From: a virus
Length of the DNA: 44,929 bases
Strand: one strand, 5' to 3'
Virus record (IMG/VR): IMGVR_UViG_3300043654_000019
Coordinates: 1 to 44,929 of that record
In this document: one piece after another, positions 29,770-38,496 of the stretch
Numbering within the stretch: the first letter of the stretch is position 1
Layout: the number at the start of each line of letters is the position of its first letter
The notes under the pieces: model-generated
The model's input: only the letters and a program-made list of their open reading frames with translations
Database searches by the model: none
What the model was told of the DNA's origin: nothing
Position numbers and translations under genes: made by a program

Positions 29770-30126
29770 ATGGAAGCGATCTTCGCCGAAATCCAAACGC
29801 TGGTCACGACCTGCGCCGCTGCGGCGGTCACCGCGCTTTGCGTCTACGCGATGAATTGGCTGCGTACCTATCTCGGCATCAAAGAGAGCGACAGCAACGA
29901 AGAGGCGATCCGGCGCGCGGCGCTCACCGAAGCGGGCAAGCTCGTGCAAACCGGCGCGATCGCCGACCCTGACAAGCTCGCCGAGGCGGTCCGCAAAGTG
30001 GTCGCTGACCTCAAGCCGCAAGTGAAGGCCGAGGGCTACGACACGGGCGACATCAAAGACATGATTATCGGCGCGGCCGCGACCGTCTTTCCGCCGGCGG
30101 CCCTGCTCAAGCTCTTCATCAAATGA
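29770..30126 (+). CDS. LLH-type holin
   Basis: A 118-aa protein with one N-terminal membrane span (AEIQTLVTTCAAAAVTALCVYAMNW region) and a helical, charged cytoplasmic part (EEAIRRAALTEAGKLVQTGA, DIKDMIIGAAATVFPPAALL). This layout is that of the phage holin LLH family, which opens the inner membrane for endolysin. It follows the endolysin by 5 nt with a GAAAGG site. Confidence 0.75.
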   Translation: MEAIFAEIQTLVTTCAAAAVTALCVYAMNWLRTYLGIKESDSNEEAIRRAALTEAGKLVQTGAIADPDKLAEAVRKVVADLKPQVKAEGYDTGDIKDMIIGAAATVFPPAALLKLFIK

Positions 30127-30446
30127 ACGCCATGGCCGCCAACGACCTCGTCATCCCGCCGCCGAGCCCGAAGCTCCTCGACTATCCGGCCTCGGTCGGG
30201 CTCATGATCGCGGTGGTTTTGGTGACGATCTTGTTGGTTGTCACGAACCGCTTTGATCCGACCGGCGGCACGCTCACCATTTCGCTCCTCGTCGTGCTCG
30301 GCTTTCTCGGCCTGGTCACCTTCTGCGCCTTGTTCACCGTCCCAACCGACGAAATCACGTCGGGCGCGATCGGCGGCTTGGTCGCCGCGTTCGGCGCGGT
30401 CGTCGCCTACTGGCTCAGCCGCAACAGAAAGGACGGTCCCTCATGA
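30123..30446 (+). CDS. three-span membrane protein, holin-like or antiholin
   Basis: A 107-aa protein with membrane segments at about 25-42, 53-72 and 80-97 and a basic tail (SRNRKDGPS). It is ATGA-coupled to the LLH holin and to the DUF3309 gene. A role as a second holin or as an antiholin is suggested by place and topology only. Confidence 0.65.
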   Translation: MNAMAANDLVIPPPSPKLLDYPASVGLMIAVVLVTILLVVTNRFDPTGGTLTISLLVVLGFLGLVTFCALFTVPTDEITSGAIGGLVAAFGAVVAYWLSRNRKDGPS

Positions 30447-30625
30447 GCCCGCTCGGCCTTATCCTTCTCATCATCCTCATCATCGTGCTGCTTGGCGGGG
30501 TCGGTCCGCATTTCTATCAAGGCGCGCCGTGGGGGCCCGGCTACGGCTTCGGCAATGGCGGCATCGGGGTCGTCGGGGTCATCCTCATCATCGTCGTCGT
30601 GCTCTTGGTGATGAGGGTGATTTGA
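30443..30625 (+). CDS. DUF3309 family membrane peptide
   Basis: A 60-aa protein with two hydrophobic spans around a Gly/Pro/Tyr-rich loop (LGLILLIILIIVLLGG, then WGPGYGFGNGGIG, then VILIIVVVLLVM). This is the DUF3309 layout, common in Proteobacteria and of unknown function. Here it is locked into the lysis cassette by overlaps with both neighbours. Confidence 0.8.
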   Translation: MSPLGLILLIILIIVLLGGVGPHFYQGAPWGPGYGFGNGGIGVVGVILIIVVVLLVMRVI

Positions 30626-31248
30626 CCGACTTCTCGGACCTCAAAACCTCGATTGCCGAGTGGGCCAACCGCCAGGATTGGACCGACGCGCTGGTCACGT
30701 CTTTCGTGCGCATGGCCGAGCAAAAATTTAACGCCGAGCTTCGCGTTAATCGGATGATCCTGTTCTCGGAAAACATTGTCACGCAGCGCTGCTCGACCGT
30801 GCCCGACGATTGGCTGGCGATGGACTTCGTCAAGGTTGAAAACCCCAACGGCGCCGACGGCTTTCTGCCCATTCGCTACCTGGCGCGCGACGAGTTTTTC
30901 AACCTCCCCGACAAGTGGGCCAACCCATATTACACGATCGAGGGTCGCACGATCTTTTTCGGCGGCTATCCCGACGACACCGAGGGCATTCAATATCGGA
31001 TCGCCTATTACGGCGAAGTGCCGGTTCTTTCCGACACGCAGCAAAGCTGGCTCTACACCAAATATCCGAGCCTCTATCTGCACGCCTCGCTCATGCACGC
31101 CAACTTGCACGCGGTCGGCGAAGAGCAATCGGCCGGCAACATGAAACAGCTGACCGAGGATGAAATTCAGAAGCTCAACGCGCTCGACTTGCGCGCCAAA
31201 GCGAGCGGTTCACGCGTCACCCGAACGCGCAGCCGGAGCTTCGGATGA
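30622..31248 (+). CDS. head-tail adaptor (SU10-type adaptor protein)
   Basis: A 208-aa protein with the pattern of podoviral adaptor proteins that bind below the portal: DLKTSIAEWANRQDWTDALV, FVRMAEQKFNAELRV, WLAMDFVKVEN, the hydrophobic IRYLARDEFFNLPDKW and LYLHASLMHANLHAVGEEQS. The TTG start at 30622 overlaps the DUF3309 stop as TTGA and follows GAGGGTG, and no in-frame ATG fits the domain start. It is the first gene after the lysis cassette that returns to virion assembly. Confidence 0.82.
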   Translation: MTDFSDLKTSIAEWANRQDWTDALVTSFVRMAEQKFNAELRVNRMILFSENIVTQRCSTVPDDWLAMDFVKVENPNGADGFLPIRYLARDEFFNLPDKWANPYYTIEGRTIFFGGYPDDTEGIQYRIAYYGEVPVLSDTQQSWLYTKYPSLYLHASLMHANLHAVGEEQSAGNMKQLTEDEIQKLNALDLRAKASGSRVTRTRSRSFG

Positions 31249-33503
31249 GCGACGTGTGGGTCCCGGCCCCGCCGCAACCGCCGAGCCCCGAGCCGCCGGC
31301 CGGCCTGCCGACGCCCAACTCGTGGTCGACCGTCACGCCCTGCGCGGCCGCCGATAGTCCCTCGATCGCCGACGGCGTCATCATCACCGGCCGGCCGGCC
31401 GTGGTCGCCGCCATGCCGTGGCAAATCACGGTCAACGATGGCTTAAACCCGCCGAATTTCACCATCGATCATTACGACGCCAGCGGCGTGCTGATCGAGC
31501 ACCCGATCGCCATCGCCGGGACGAGCGGCAACGTCACGCTGACGCACGATCCGACGCAGCCGTTGGGGGTGGCGACCAAGCAATACGTCGACAACACCGG
31601 CTTGCGCGAAGCGCCGATGGACAACACGACCTATGGCCGCGACAACGGCGCTTGGGTCCCGCTGCCAGGCAACTACATGCCGGAAGCGCCGAACACCAGC
31701 CAGCGTTACGGGCGTTTTAACAGCACTTGGCAGTTAGACGCGATCCAGGCCGACGCGCCGTCGGACGGCGCGGCCTATGCGCGCCAAGGCGGCGCTTGGA
31801 CGGCGGCGGTCACTGGCGGCCCTTACCTCCCGCTGAGCGGCGGCACGGTTACGGGAAGCCTGACGGTCAACCAAGTTCTGACCGTGCAGGGTTCGAACAG
31901 CATGGTCCTGAACGCCGCGAGCGGCAATCAACGCGCCATCCTCGGCCAGACGTCGGGGATCACGCGCTGGCAGCTGCAGCTTGGCGACGGAACAACGGAT
32001 GGTTTGAACAACGTCGGGTCGAACTTCAGTCTGACAGCCTACAGCACCACAGGCACATTTCTCGGCAACTGGCTGACCGTCGCGCGCGCCGACGGCTCGA
32101 CCGTGCTCAATGGTCCGGTGAACATGAACGCGGGCGCGGCGGTCAACGGCGCGTTCGCGCTGCAGGGGCCCGGCGCGTTCATTCTTCCCGGCGGAACACC
32201 GGGGCAGGTGTTGTCGACCAATGGTGCGGGCGTGCTGTCGTGGGCGACCCGCCTCGCCGACGCGCCGAGCGACGGGCAATTCTACACCCGGCAAAACGCC
32301 GCTTGGGCGGTTGCTCCCGGCGGCATGACCGACGCCCCTAACGACGGCACCGCTTACGCCCGCAAGAGCGTCGGTTGGGCGCATCTGACGCACACCGACA
32401 TCACCGATTGGACGGCGACGCTGGCCCCTTACGCGCTGACCGCCAGCGTCCCGGTCGCCTCTTCGACCTTGCCGCTGGCGGATGGCGTGGCGGCGGTCGG
32501 GACCGCGGCGACTTATGCTCGCGCCGACCATGTCCATCCGTCCGATGCTTATCCGCACGACAACCGCGTCGTGAACGGCGACATGCGGATCGACCAGAGA
32601 TGGAACGGCGGTGCGGGATCAGCGGTTGGCTACACGGTTGATCGGTGGGCCTATAATTCTAACCAGGCGGGCAAGATTGGCTGGCAACGCAATGCTGGCG
32701 GGCCGGTTGGATTTCCATATTCGTTATTGGCTTCGTCGGCGTCTGCTTATGCGTCGCTGGCTGGCGACTATTTCATGTTCTACCAGCCCGTTGAAGCCGA
32801 TGCGGTTAGCGACTTCGTGTGGGGAACGAGCGGAGCGCAGCCGGTTACGCTGTCGTTTTGGGTGTTTTCCAGCCTGACTGGCACATTTAGCGGCTCGATC
32901 CGCAATGGCGCTACCACGCGCTCATATCCATTTACGTACGTCATTCCGACTGCGAGCGTTTGGACAAGGATCGCCATTGCGATCCCCGGCGACACTGCCG
33001 GAACATGGGTGATGAGCGGCAACGGCGCGGGGCTGATCATCGCCTTCGATCTCGGTTCCGGCTCGACCTTTCGCGCTCCAGCCAACGCATGGGCGGCGGG
33101 CAATTTCGTTGGCGTGACCGGCGCAGTTAGCGTCGTCGCCACCAACGGCGCGACCTTCTACGTGACCGGCGTCAAGCTGGAGATCGGCAGCGTAGCAACG
33201 CCGTTCAACCGGCAGTCGCTGGCCAAGAGCATGGCCGATTGTCAGCGGTATTATCAATCCATCCCAGGAGTACTTGTGTTTAACAGCTATGCGGCAGCAG
33301 GCTCTAATTTAGTGCAGCCGTTTACGTTTCAGACAATGCGCGCCACTCCGACTGGAAATGTAACAGGCGCGACAGGGATTGTTAATTGCACTGCGCAGGC
33401 TATCTCACCTTATGGTCCAAGCCTGTTCTATTTGACCCATGCAAATACTGCGACTGGCTATTCACAGTGGGTTACGAACGTCAGCTTGAGCGCGGAGCTT
33501 TGA
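31245..33503 (+). CDS. tail fibre protein
   Basis: A 752-aa fibre. The N-terminal region is Pro-rich and then contains PTQPLGVATKQYVDN, a motif common at phage fibre attachment ends. Five or so repeats of the form DAPxDGxxYARxxxxW lie at about 120-380 and form the shaft. The C-terminal 280 residues contain a jelly-roll-like binding region and the module GVKLEIGSVATPFNRQ with MADCQRYYQ, seen in many receptor-binding fibres. Base composition falls from about 32640 onward and codon use changes, a sign that the tip was exchanged. Confidence 0.85.
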   Translation: MSDVWVPAPPQPPSPEPPAGLPTPNSWSTVTPCAAADSPSIADGVIITGRPAVVAAMPWQITVNDGLNPPNFTIDHYDASGVLIEHPIAIAGTSGNVTLTHDPTQPLGVATKQYVDNTGLREAPMDNTTYGRDNGAWVPLPGNYMPEAPNTSQRYGRFNSTWQLDAIQADAPSDGAAYARQGGAWTAAVTGGPYLPLSGGTVTGSLTVNQVLTVQGSNSMVLNAASGNQRAILGQTSGITRWQLQLGDGTTDGLNNVGSNFSLTAYSTTGTFLGNWLTVARADGSTVLNGPVNMNAGAAVNGAFALQGPGAFILPGGTPGQVLSTNGAGVLSWATRLADAPSDGQFYTRQNAAWAVAPGGMTDAPNDGTAYARKSVGWAHLTHTDITDWTATLAPYALTASVPVASSTLPLADGVAAVGTAATYARADHVHPSDAYPHDNRVVNGDMRIDQRWNGGAGSAVGYTVDRWAYNSNQAGKIGWQRNAGGPVGFPYSLLASSASAYASLAGDYFMFYQPVEADAVSDFVWGTSGAQPVTLSFWVFSSLTGTFSGSIRNGATTRSYPFTYVIPTASVWTRIAIAIPGDTAGTWVMSGNGAGLIIAFDLGSGSTFRAPANAWAAGNFVGVTGAVSVVATNGATFYVTGVKLEIGSVATPFNRQSLAKSMADCQRYYQSIPGVLVFNSYAAAGSNLVQPFTFQTMRATPTGNVTGATGIVNCTAQAISPYGPSLFYLTHANTATGYSQWVTNVSLSAEL

Positions 33504-33505
33504 CC

Positions 33506-33811
33506 ATGACCTACACGCAAGTTTGGGACCACATACAAAACCAAGTCAGCGACCAGATGATCGTTCGCGACGAGGATCAAGCGCACATCCCCTTCGACCC
33601 CGACAACACCGACTATCAAGACTATCTGGCGTGGCTTGACGAGGGCAACGAGCCGACGCCCTACACCCCGCCCGCGCCATCGACCGAAGGCGCAATCGCT
33701 GACAGCGCGCAATCGCTTGAACTCGCCAACGCGCAATCGCTTGCGGCGCAGGGCCGCACCGACGAGGCGCTCGGCGCCGTCATCAACATCCTGGAGGCCC
33801 AAACGACATGA
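33506..33811 (+). CDS. small acidic protein after fibre gene, possible fibre assembly factor
   Basis: A 101-aa acidic protein (SDQMIVRDEDQAHIPFDPDN, DYQDYLAWLDEGNEPTPY) with an Ala/Gln-rich helical end. Proteins with a DYxxYLAWxxEGN pattern often follow tail fibre genes and are thought to help fibre folding or attachment. GGAG precedes ATG 33506. Confidence 0.6.
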   Translation: MTYTQVWDHIQNQVSDQMIVRDEDQAHIPFDPDNTDYQDYLAWLDEGNEPTPYTPPAPSTEGAIADSAQSLELANAQSLAAQGRTDEALGAVINILEAQTT

Positions 33812-34128
33812 CCGCGACCATCATCTCCAACACCCCGCCGTTCGGCTTAATGACCAACAAGACCGTCGCCGCATTGCACAGCGCCAACGAAGCGATTGAG
33901 CGGCTGGCCGAAGCGGTAGCCACGGCGGCGAGCGGCTATGAAGGCACGCCCGGCACCGAGTACGAGGGCGCGAACACCAATTTCGGCGTCGTCGCGGGCG
34001 CTACGCCGGGCGAGAAGGGCTCCGACTATGCCTACGCCATCGGCCAATTGTCGAACGCCTGGGCGACCTTCTGGACCGCCGCGCTGCCGTCGATCCAGCA
34101 AATCGACAACGGCGTGACGTTGCCCTGA
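33808..34128 (+). CDS. unrecognised 106-aa structural-region protein
   Basis: A 106-aa protein with a helical N-terminal half (TVAALHSANEAIERLAEAVA) and a Gly/Thr/Tyr-rich rest. ATGA-coupled to the previous gene. It lies between fibre and collar genes, so a minor tail component is likely, but nothing more can be read. Confidence 0.55.
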   Translation: MTATIISNTPPFGLMTNKTVAALHSANEAIERLAEAVATAASGYEGTPGTEYEGANTNFGVVAGATPGEKGSDYAYAIGQLSNAWATFWTAALPSIQQIDNGVTLP

Positions 34129-34141
34129 AAGGGCTTGAACG

Positions 34142-34858
34142 ATGGCTGACACTCTGACGCCAAATTACGGTTGGGTTAAGCCGGAAGTCGGCGCGAGCTC
34201 GGCCACGTGGGGCGCGAAGCAAAACGGCGTGTTCGATCAAATCGACGCGCAAGTGTTCGCCAACCAGCAAGCCGGCGTTGCGATCGGCTCGGGCGCTCTG
34301 TGGTTCACCGCGACGCCGCCGGTCAACTGGCTCATTTGCGATGGCTCGTCGCTCGACACCACGACTTACGCCAAGCTGTTCGCCGTCCTCGGCTATACGC
34401 AGGGGGGCTCGGGCGCGAACTTCAATCTGCCGAACCCCCTCGGCAAAACGCCGATTGGCGCCAACGCGACCTATGCCCTCGGGGCGACCGGCGGCGAGGC
34501 GACGCACCTCCTCACCACCACCGAAATGCCGGTCCATACCCACCCGATTAGCGATCCGGGGCACAACCACGGCGATCCCGGCCACACGCACGGGATTAAC
34601 CAGACGTTCCATACCCACCCGATGGCGGTCCCCGACTTATTCTTGGCCGGCCAGAGTGGCGTGGCTTCGGGCGTCGGGTGGGGATGGGGAACCCTCGACA
34701 GCGGCGGGGCCGCCGCCAACATCACGATTAATGGCGCCGGGACCGGCATCCAGGGCGCCTACACCGGCATCACCGGCCCTCAGAATGCCGGCGGCGGCGC
34801 GGCGCACAACAATATGCCGCCCTACCTCGCGATCAATTTCATCATCCGGTATCAATGA
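34142..34858 (+). CDS. phage tail collar domain protein
   Basis: A 238-aa protein. Residues 55-115 are a tail collar domain (VNWLICDGSSLDTTTYAKLF, FNLPNPLGKTPIGAN). The remainder contains His-rich loops (HTHPISDPGHNHGDPGHTHG) as in the metal-binding needles of short fibres, and ends in NNMPPYLAINFIIRY, the usual terminus of this family. It probably forms a short trimeric fibre or tail spike base. The last four bases overlap the next gene. Confidence 0.85.
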   Translation: MADTLTPNYGWVKPEVGASSATWGAKQNGVFDQIDAQVFANQQAGVAIGSGALWFTATPPVNWLICDGSSLDTTTYAKLFAVLGYTQGGSGANFNLPNPLGKTPIGANATYALGATGGEATHLLTTTEMPVHTHPISDPGHNHGDPGHTHGINQTFHTHPMAVPDLFLAGQSGVASGVGWGWGTLDSGGAAANITINGAGTGIQGAYTGITGPQNAGGGAAHNNMPPYLAINFIIRYQ

Positions 34859-36405
34859 GCTCGCAATTTCAGCCCTTGGAAATTCCGCCGGGCGTGGTCG
34901 CCAAGGCGACCAAAAAGATGCGCTCGAGCAATTGGGCGGAAATCAATTGCATGCGGTGGGTCGAGGGCCAAATGGGCCCGATCGGCGGCCAGGCGCAATA
35001 CAATTACGCCTTCGCCTCGCGCTGCAAACGCATTCATTCGTGGTATGGCCTCGATCAAGTGCTCCACATCGCTTATTTGTGCGAGGGCCATCTTTACGTC
35101 GACACCGGCGGCACGCTCACCGACATTTCGCCAACCCCGCCGATTGTCATGCCCGCCCCGCCGGCGACCGGCGGCTTTGGCGACGGCGATTTTAGCGCCG
35201 ATGACTTCGGCACGCCGCGCATCATCTCGACCATCCAGGCGCTCGACAAAACCCCTGACGCTTTCAGCCTCGCGAATTTCGGCGCCATCCTCTACGCGAT
35301 GACCTCGCCCGACGGGCGCTTGCTCATGTGGGACCCCGCCGTCGGCGGCCCGGCGATTGTGCAGCCGGCGGCCTCGGGGCGCGGGCCGGTTCCCGAAGGC
35401 CGCCTGTTCGTCGTCACGCAAGAGCGCTTCCTCATGATCTTCGGCTCGGCGGCGGACGGCACGGCCGGCGGCGGTTCGTTCCGGCGCTTCGCCTGGTGCG
35501 ATCAAGAGAACCCCGGCGCGTGGGACTATGCCAACGTCACGTCGCAAGCCGGCTTTCTCGATATCGAGCCGGCGAGCCCGATCATCGCCGCGCTGGCGAC
35601 CCCCTCGGGCGTGCTCTTCTGGACGGGGAAAAAGGCCTATGTCAGCCAATTCCTCGGCGCGCCCTACATCTACAATTACGTCGAGCGCGCCGAGGCGTGC
35701 ACGCCCTGGTCGCCGCAATCGGCCGTCAACACGGGCGGCCTGGCGCTGTGGTTTTCGCAGCAAGGCGTGTTCTCATTCGACGGCACGTCGATCATGCCGG
35801 TTGCTTGCAACGTGCGGCCGTGGATTGATGACGATGTCGATCTTCTCAACGTGCGCTATCAGGCTTGCGCGGTGCACGTCGCCAATTTCAGCGAGTTTTG
35901 GTGGTTTTTCCCGCAAAACGGTCAGCCCGGAAACACTCGCGCTGTAATCTACTGTTACAAAGAGGGATGGTGGGGCCAGGCGCGCTTGCCGCGATCGGCC
36001 GGGATCACGTCGAGCTATGCGTCGCACACCATCATGGCCGACGGCCTGGTCGCCTACGAGCACGAGGCGGGCAACGTCTACCCCGCCGGCGTCGACTTGC
36101 CATGGGCCGAGACGTTCGACTTGAACCTCAATTCCGGCGCGAAGCTCACGACGGTCAAGCAGCTTTTGCCCGACGTCGAGGGCGATATAACAAATTTGTT
36201 ATATTCGTTGTTCTACCGCAACTCGCGCTCGACCGGCCTGGTCGAGCTCCAAACCACGCCCAAGCCGGTTCGCCCTGACGGTTACGTCGACTTGCGCACG
36301 ACCGGCCGCGACATCCGTCTCCGCATCGCGCTTGCCGGTCCGCAAGTCCTGCCGGTCACCGTTGGCCAGCATCTTGTCGACAGCGTCGCTCGAGGAGATC
36401 GCTAA
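34855..36405 (+). CDS. tail nozzle/gp10-like beta-propeller protein
   Basis: A 516-aa beta-rich protein with several repeats of short strands separated by Gly/Asp turns (GRLFVVTQERFLMIFGSA, GVLFWTGKKAYVSQFLGAP, GLALWFSQQGVFSFDGTSIM, WWFFPQNGQPGNTRAVIY). The pattern suits a beta-propeller like P22 gp10 or the SU10 nozzle, which closes the tail tube below the adaptor. The assignment is by fold impression and genomic place. It is ATGA-coupled to the collar gene. Confidence 0.6.
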   Translation: MSSQFQPLEIPPGVVAKATKKMRSSNWAEINCMRWVEGQMGPIGGQAQYNYAFASRCKRIHSWYGLDQVLHIAYLCEGHLYVDTGGTLTDISPTPPIVMPAPPATGGFGDGDFSADDFGTPRIISTIQALDKTPDAFSLANFGAILYAMTSPDGRLLMWDPAVGGPAIVQPAASGRGPVPEGRLFVVTQERFLMIFGSAADGTAGGGSFRRFAWCDQENPGAWDYANVTSQAGFLDIEPASPIIAALATPSGVLFWTGKKAYVSQFLGAPYIYNYVERAEACTPWSPQSAVNTGGLALWFSQQGVFSFDGTSIMPVACNVRPWIDDDVDLLNVRYQACAVHVANFSEFWWFFPQNGQPGNTRAVIYCYKEGWWGQARLPRSAGITSSYASHTIMADGLVAYEHEAGNVYPAGVDLPWAETFDLNLNSGAKLTTVKQLLPDVEGDITNLLYSLFYRNSRSTGLVELQTTPKPVRPDGYVDLRTTGRDIRLRIALAGPQVLPVTVGQHLVDSVARGDR

Positions 36406-36680
36406 TGGCGACGCCGACGCCGCGCACCCTTCAGCCGCCGCCCGATCTTCCGAGCATGCCCGACGTTTCGGACAAGCTATCTGGCTATCTGCGCAATTTT
36501 TCGCTGTGGTGCCGGCACGGCTTCGCCGACAAGATCAGCGGCTCGACGGCGCAGCCTGGCTTGATGCTCTCGGCCTATGACGCGCCCGCCGGCACAATCC
36601 CGCCCGTGTTCATTATCCGCGTCAACAGCGCCGGCGTGGTCAGCGCGACGCCGATCGGCCTCGGCGGCGGCAAGCCATGA
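36405..36680 (+). CDS. small minor virion protein
   Basis: A 91-aa protein with a helical middle (DKLSGYLRNFSLWCRHGFAD) and a C-terminal beta region (TIPPVFIIRVNSAGVVSA). The start codon shares one base with the preceding stop (TAATG). It lies between nozzle-like and ejection genes. Function unknown. Confidence 0.55.
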   Translation: MATPTPRTLQPPPDLPSMPDVSDKLSGYLRNFSLWCRHGFADKISGSTAQPGLMLSAYDAPAGTIPPVFIIRVNSAGVVSATPIGLGGGKP

Positions 36681-37057
36681 ACGCGCCCGTCCCCAACGCG
36701 GACATCTATCGCGCCAAGCTGGCCAAAGCGCTCGCCCGCGCCGGCGATCTTTACTCGCTCGCCGACCTCCTCGAGCGCATCGCCGACGGTCGCATGCAAG
36801 CTCATGTTTCACGTGAAACAATCGCCGTAACTGAAATCAGCGTCTACCCTAAAAGACGCGTCCTCACTATCATCCTCCTCGTTGGCGACTTGGAGGACGG
36901 CGAGAGCTTGCACGCGCAAGTTCTCGATTTCGCGCGCAAAATGGAGTGCGACGCGATCGTCACTCAAGGACGGGTCGGGTGGGCGCGCCTGGCGAAATCC
37001 CATGGCTGGAAAACCGTGTCGACAAACATGGTGTTCCGCAAAGAGGTTTCCCCATGA
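36677..37057 (+). CDS. GNAT-like internal virion protein carrying parS
   Basis: A 126-aa protein. Its C-terminal half (VLTIILLVGDLEDGESL, ECDAIVTQGRVGWARLAKSHGW) has the pattern of a GNAT-type acetyltransferase fold, as in internal virion proteins of several podoviruses, where it is structural and probably not enzymatic. Codons 43-48 (HVSRET) coincide with a perfect 16-bp parS palindrome. The codons used there, GTT TCA CGT GAA ACA, are unusual for this GC-rich gene. Coupled by ATGA on both sides. Confidence 0.7.
   Translation: MNAPVPNADIYRAKLAKALARAGDLYSLADLLERIADGRMQAHVSRETIAVTEISVYPKRRVLTIILLVGDLEDGESLHAQVLDFARKMECDAIVTQGRVGWARLAKSHGWKTVSTNMVFRKEVSP
36805..36820. promoter_or_regulatory. 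parS: perfect parS site (ParB loading site)
   Basis: TGTTTCACGTGAAACA is a perfect 16-bp palindrome and equals the chromosomal parS consensus TGTTNCACGTGAAACA recognised by bacterial ParB. It lies within the coding sequence of the GNAT-like virion protein. By chance one such 16-mer is expected about once in 4.3 billion positions. No parA or parB gene is recognisable in the phage, so host ParB is the likely ligand. Confidence 0.85.
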
Positions 37058-38496
37058 GCACCGGCGGAACAACTCAATCCACGCAACAGCAACAAACGAC
37101 GCAGCTGCCGCCGTGGATCAACGACGCGGCGCAACAGAACTACGCCTTTGCGCAAAACGTCGCCAACCAGCCGTTGCAGCAATATCAGGGGCAAATGGTC
37201 GCCGATCCTGGCGCTCAAATGCAGCAAGCTTGGAACACGGCGGCCGCCGGCGGCAACGCCGGCCAGGATCAATATAACGCCGCGCAGGCGGGCTATCTCG
37301 GGGTCATGGGGCAGACGCCGCAACAGGTAACGCCGGGCTCGTTGGCGAGCACCAACCTCGCCCCGTACATGAACCCGTACACGTCGAGCGTCATCAACGC
37401 GACGCTCCCCGTGATGCAGCAAAATCTCGCGCTCTCGCAAAACCAAAATCAAAACCAGGCCGCTTCCGCCAACGCCTTCGGCGGCTCGCGCCAGGGCGTT
37501 CAACAGGGCGTCACGCAAGCCCAAGGCGCGCAGGGCATGGCGCAGATGGCGGCGCAGCTGAACCAGGCCAATTTCGGCCAGGCGCAGACCGCCGCGCAAA
37601 GCGACATCGCGACCAATCTCCAAGGGCAACTCGCCAACCAATCGGCGCAGCAAAACCAGGCCGGCCTCAATCTGCAGGCCTCGGGCGGCTTGAGCACGCT
37701 CGGCAACGCCGCGCAGGCGAACCAAATCAAGAATTTCGGCGAGCAAGTGACCGCCGGATCGCTCGAGCAACAGCAAGCGCAAAACCAGATCAACGCGCAA
37801 ATGGCCAAGTTCCAAAACGCTTGGGCCTACCCCGGCCAGCAATTGGGCGTTCTACAGTCGGCGCTCGGAATGACGCCCTACGGGCAGTCGACAACCAGCA
37901 CGGGGCAGACGCAGACGCAGACCTCGCCCGATCTCGCGATGAGCGCGCTCGGCGGCCTGCAGACGCTTGGCTCGCTGTTCTCCGCGCCGGCCGGCGGCAT
38001 GAGCGCGGCGAGCGGCCTCATGGGCATGTTCTCCGATCGCAGCATGAAAACCGACATCACCAAGGTCGGCGTGCACGCGCCGACCAAGCTGCCGATTTAC
38101 GCCTATCGCTACAAGGGCGACCCCAAATCGTACCCCAAGGCGGTCGGCCCGATGGCCGAGGACGTCGGCAAGACGTTCGGGCCCGGCTCGATCGCGCCGA
38201 TCCCCGGCGGCGGCGGCAAGATGATGGTGCATCCGGCGATCATGGGCGCGCTTGGCATGGCCGGCAGCGGCGCGACGCCAGGCGGCGGCATGACGCCCGG
38301 CGCGGGCCTCACGCCCAACCGGCCTCGAGGCGTGAGCCTGCCGACCCCGAACCTTGGCGCGCTCGCCAGCGGTCCGCTCGCCGCGCCGGTCCCGATCAAT
38401 GGCGTTGGCGCGCTCGGCGCCAATATGGGCGTCGCCGGCGGCCCTCGAGCTCGGCGACCGCGCATGCCGCAAATCCGAGGGGCGCTCGGTGGCTGA
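37054..38496 (+). CDS. Gln/Asn-rich ejection protein with S74-like chaperone motif
   Basis: A 480-aa protein. Residues 1-300 are rich in Gln, Asn and Ala with long amphipathic helices (MSTGGTTQSTQQQQ..., MAQMAAQLNQANFGQAQTAA), as in podovirus ejection proteins. At 326-375 it contains FSDRSMKTDITKVGV and LPIYAYRYKGDPKSYP with GPMAEDVGK, the core of the peptidase S74 intramolecular chaperone usually found at the end of tail spikes. A Gly/Pro-rich tail follows. Start 37054 overlaps the previous stop as ATGA. Confidence 0.7.
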   Translation: MSTGGTTQSTQQQQTTQLPPWINDAAQQNYAFAQNVANQPLQQYQGQMVADPGAQMQQAWNTAAAGGNAGQDQYNAAQAGYLGVMGQTPQQVTPGSLASTNLAPYMNPYTSSVINATLPVMQQNLALSQNQNQNQAASANAFGGSRQGVQQGVTQAQGAQGMAQMAAQLNQANFGQAQTAAQSDIATNLQGQLANQSAQQNQAGLNLQASGGLSTLGNAAQANQIKNFGEQVTAGSLEQQQAQNQINAQMAKFQNAWAYPGQQLGVLQSALGMTPYGQSTTSTGQTQTQTSPDLAMSALGGLQTLGSLFSAPAGGMSAASGLMGMFSDRSMKTDITKVGVHAPTKLPIYAYRYKGDPKSYPKAVGPMAEDVGKTFGPGSIAPIPGGGGKMMVHPAIMGALGMAGSGATPGGGMTPGAGLTPNRPRGVSLPTPNLGALASGPLAAPVPINGVGALGANMGVAGGPRARRPRMPQIRGALGG

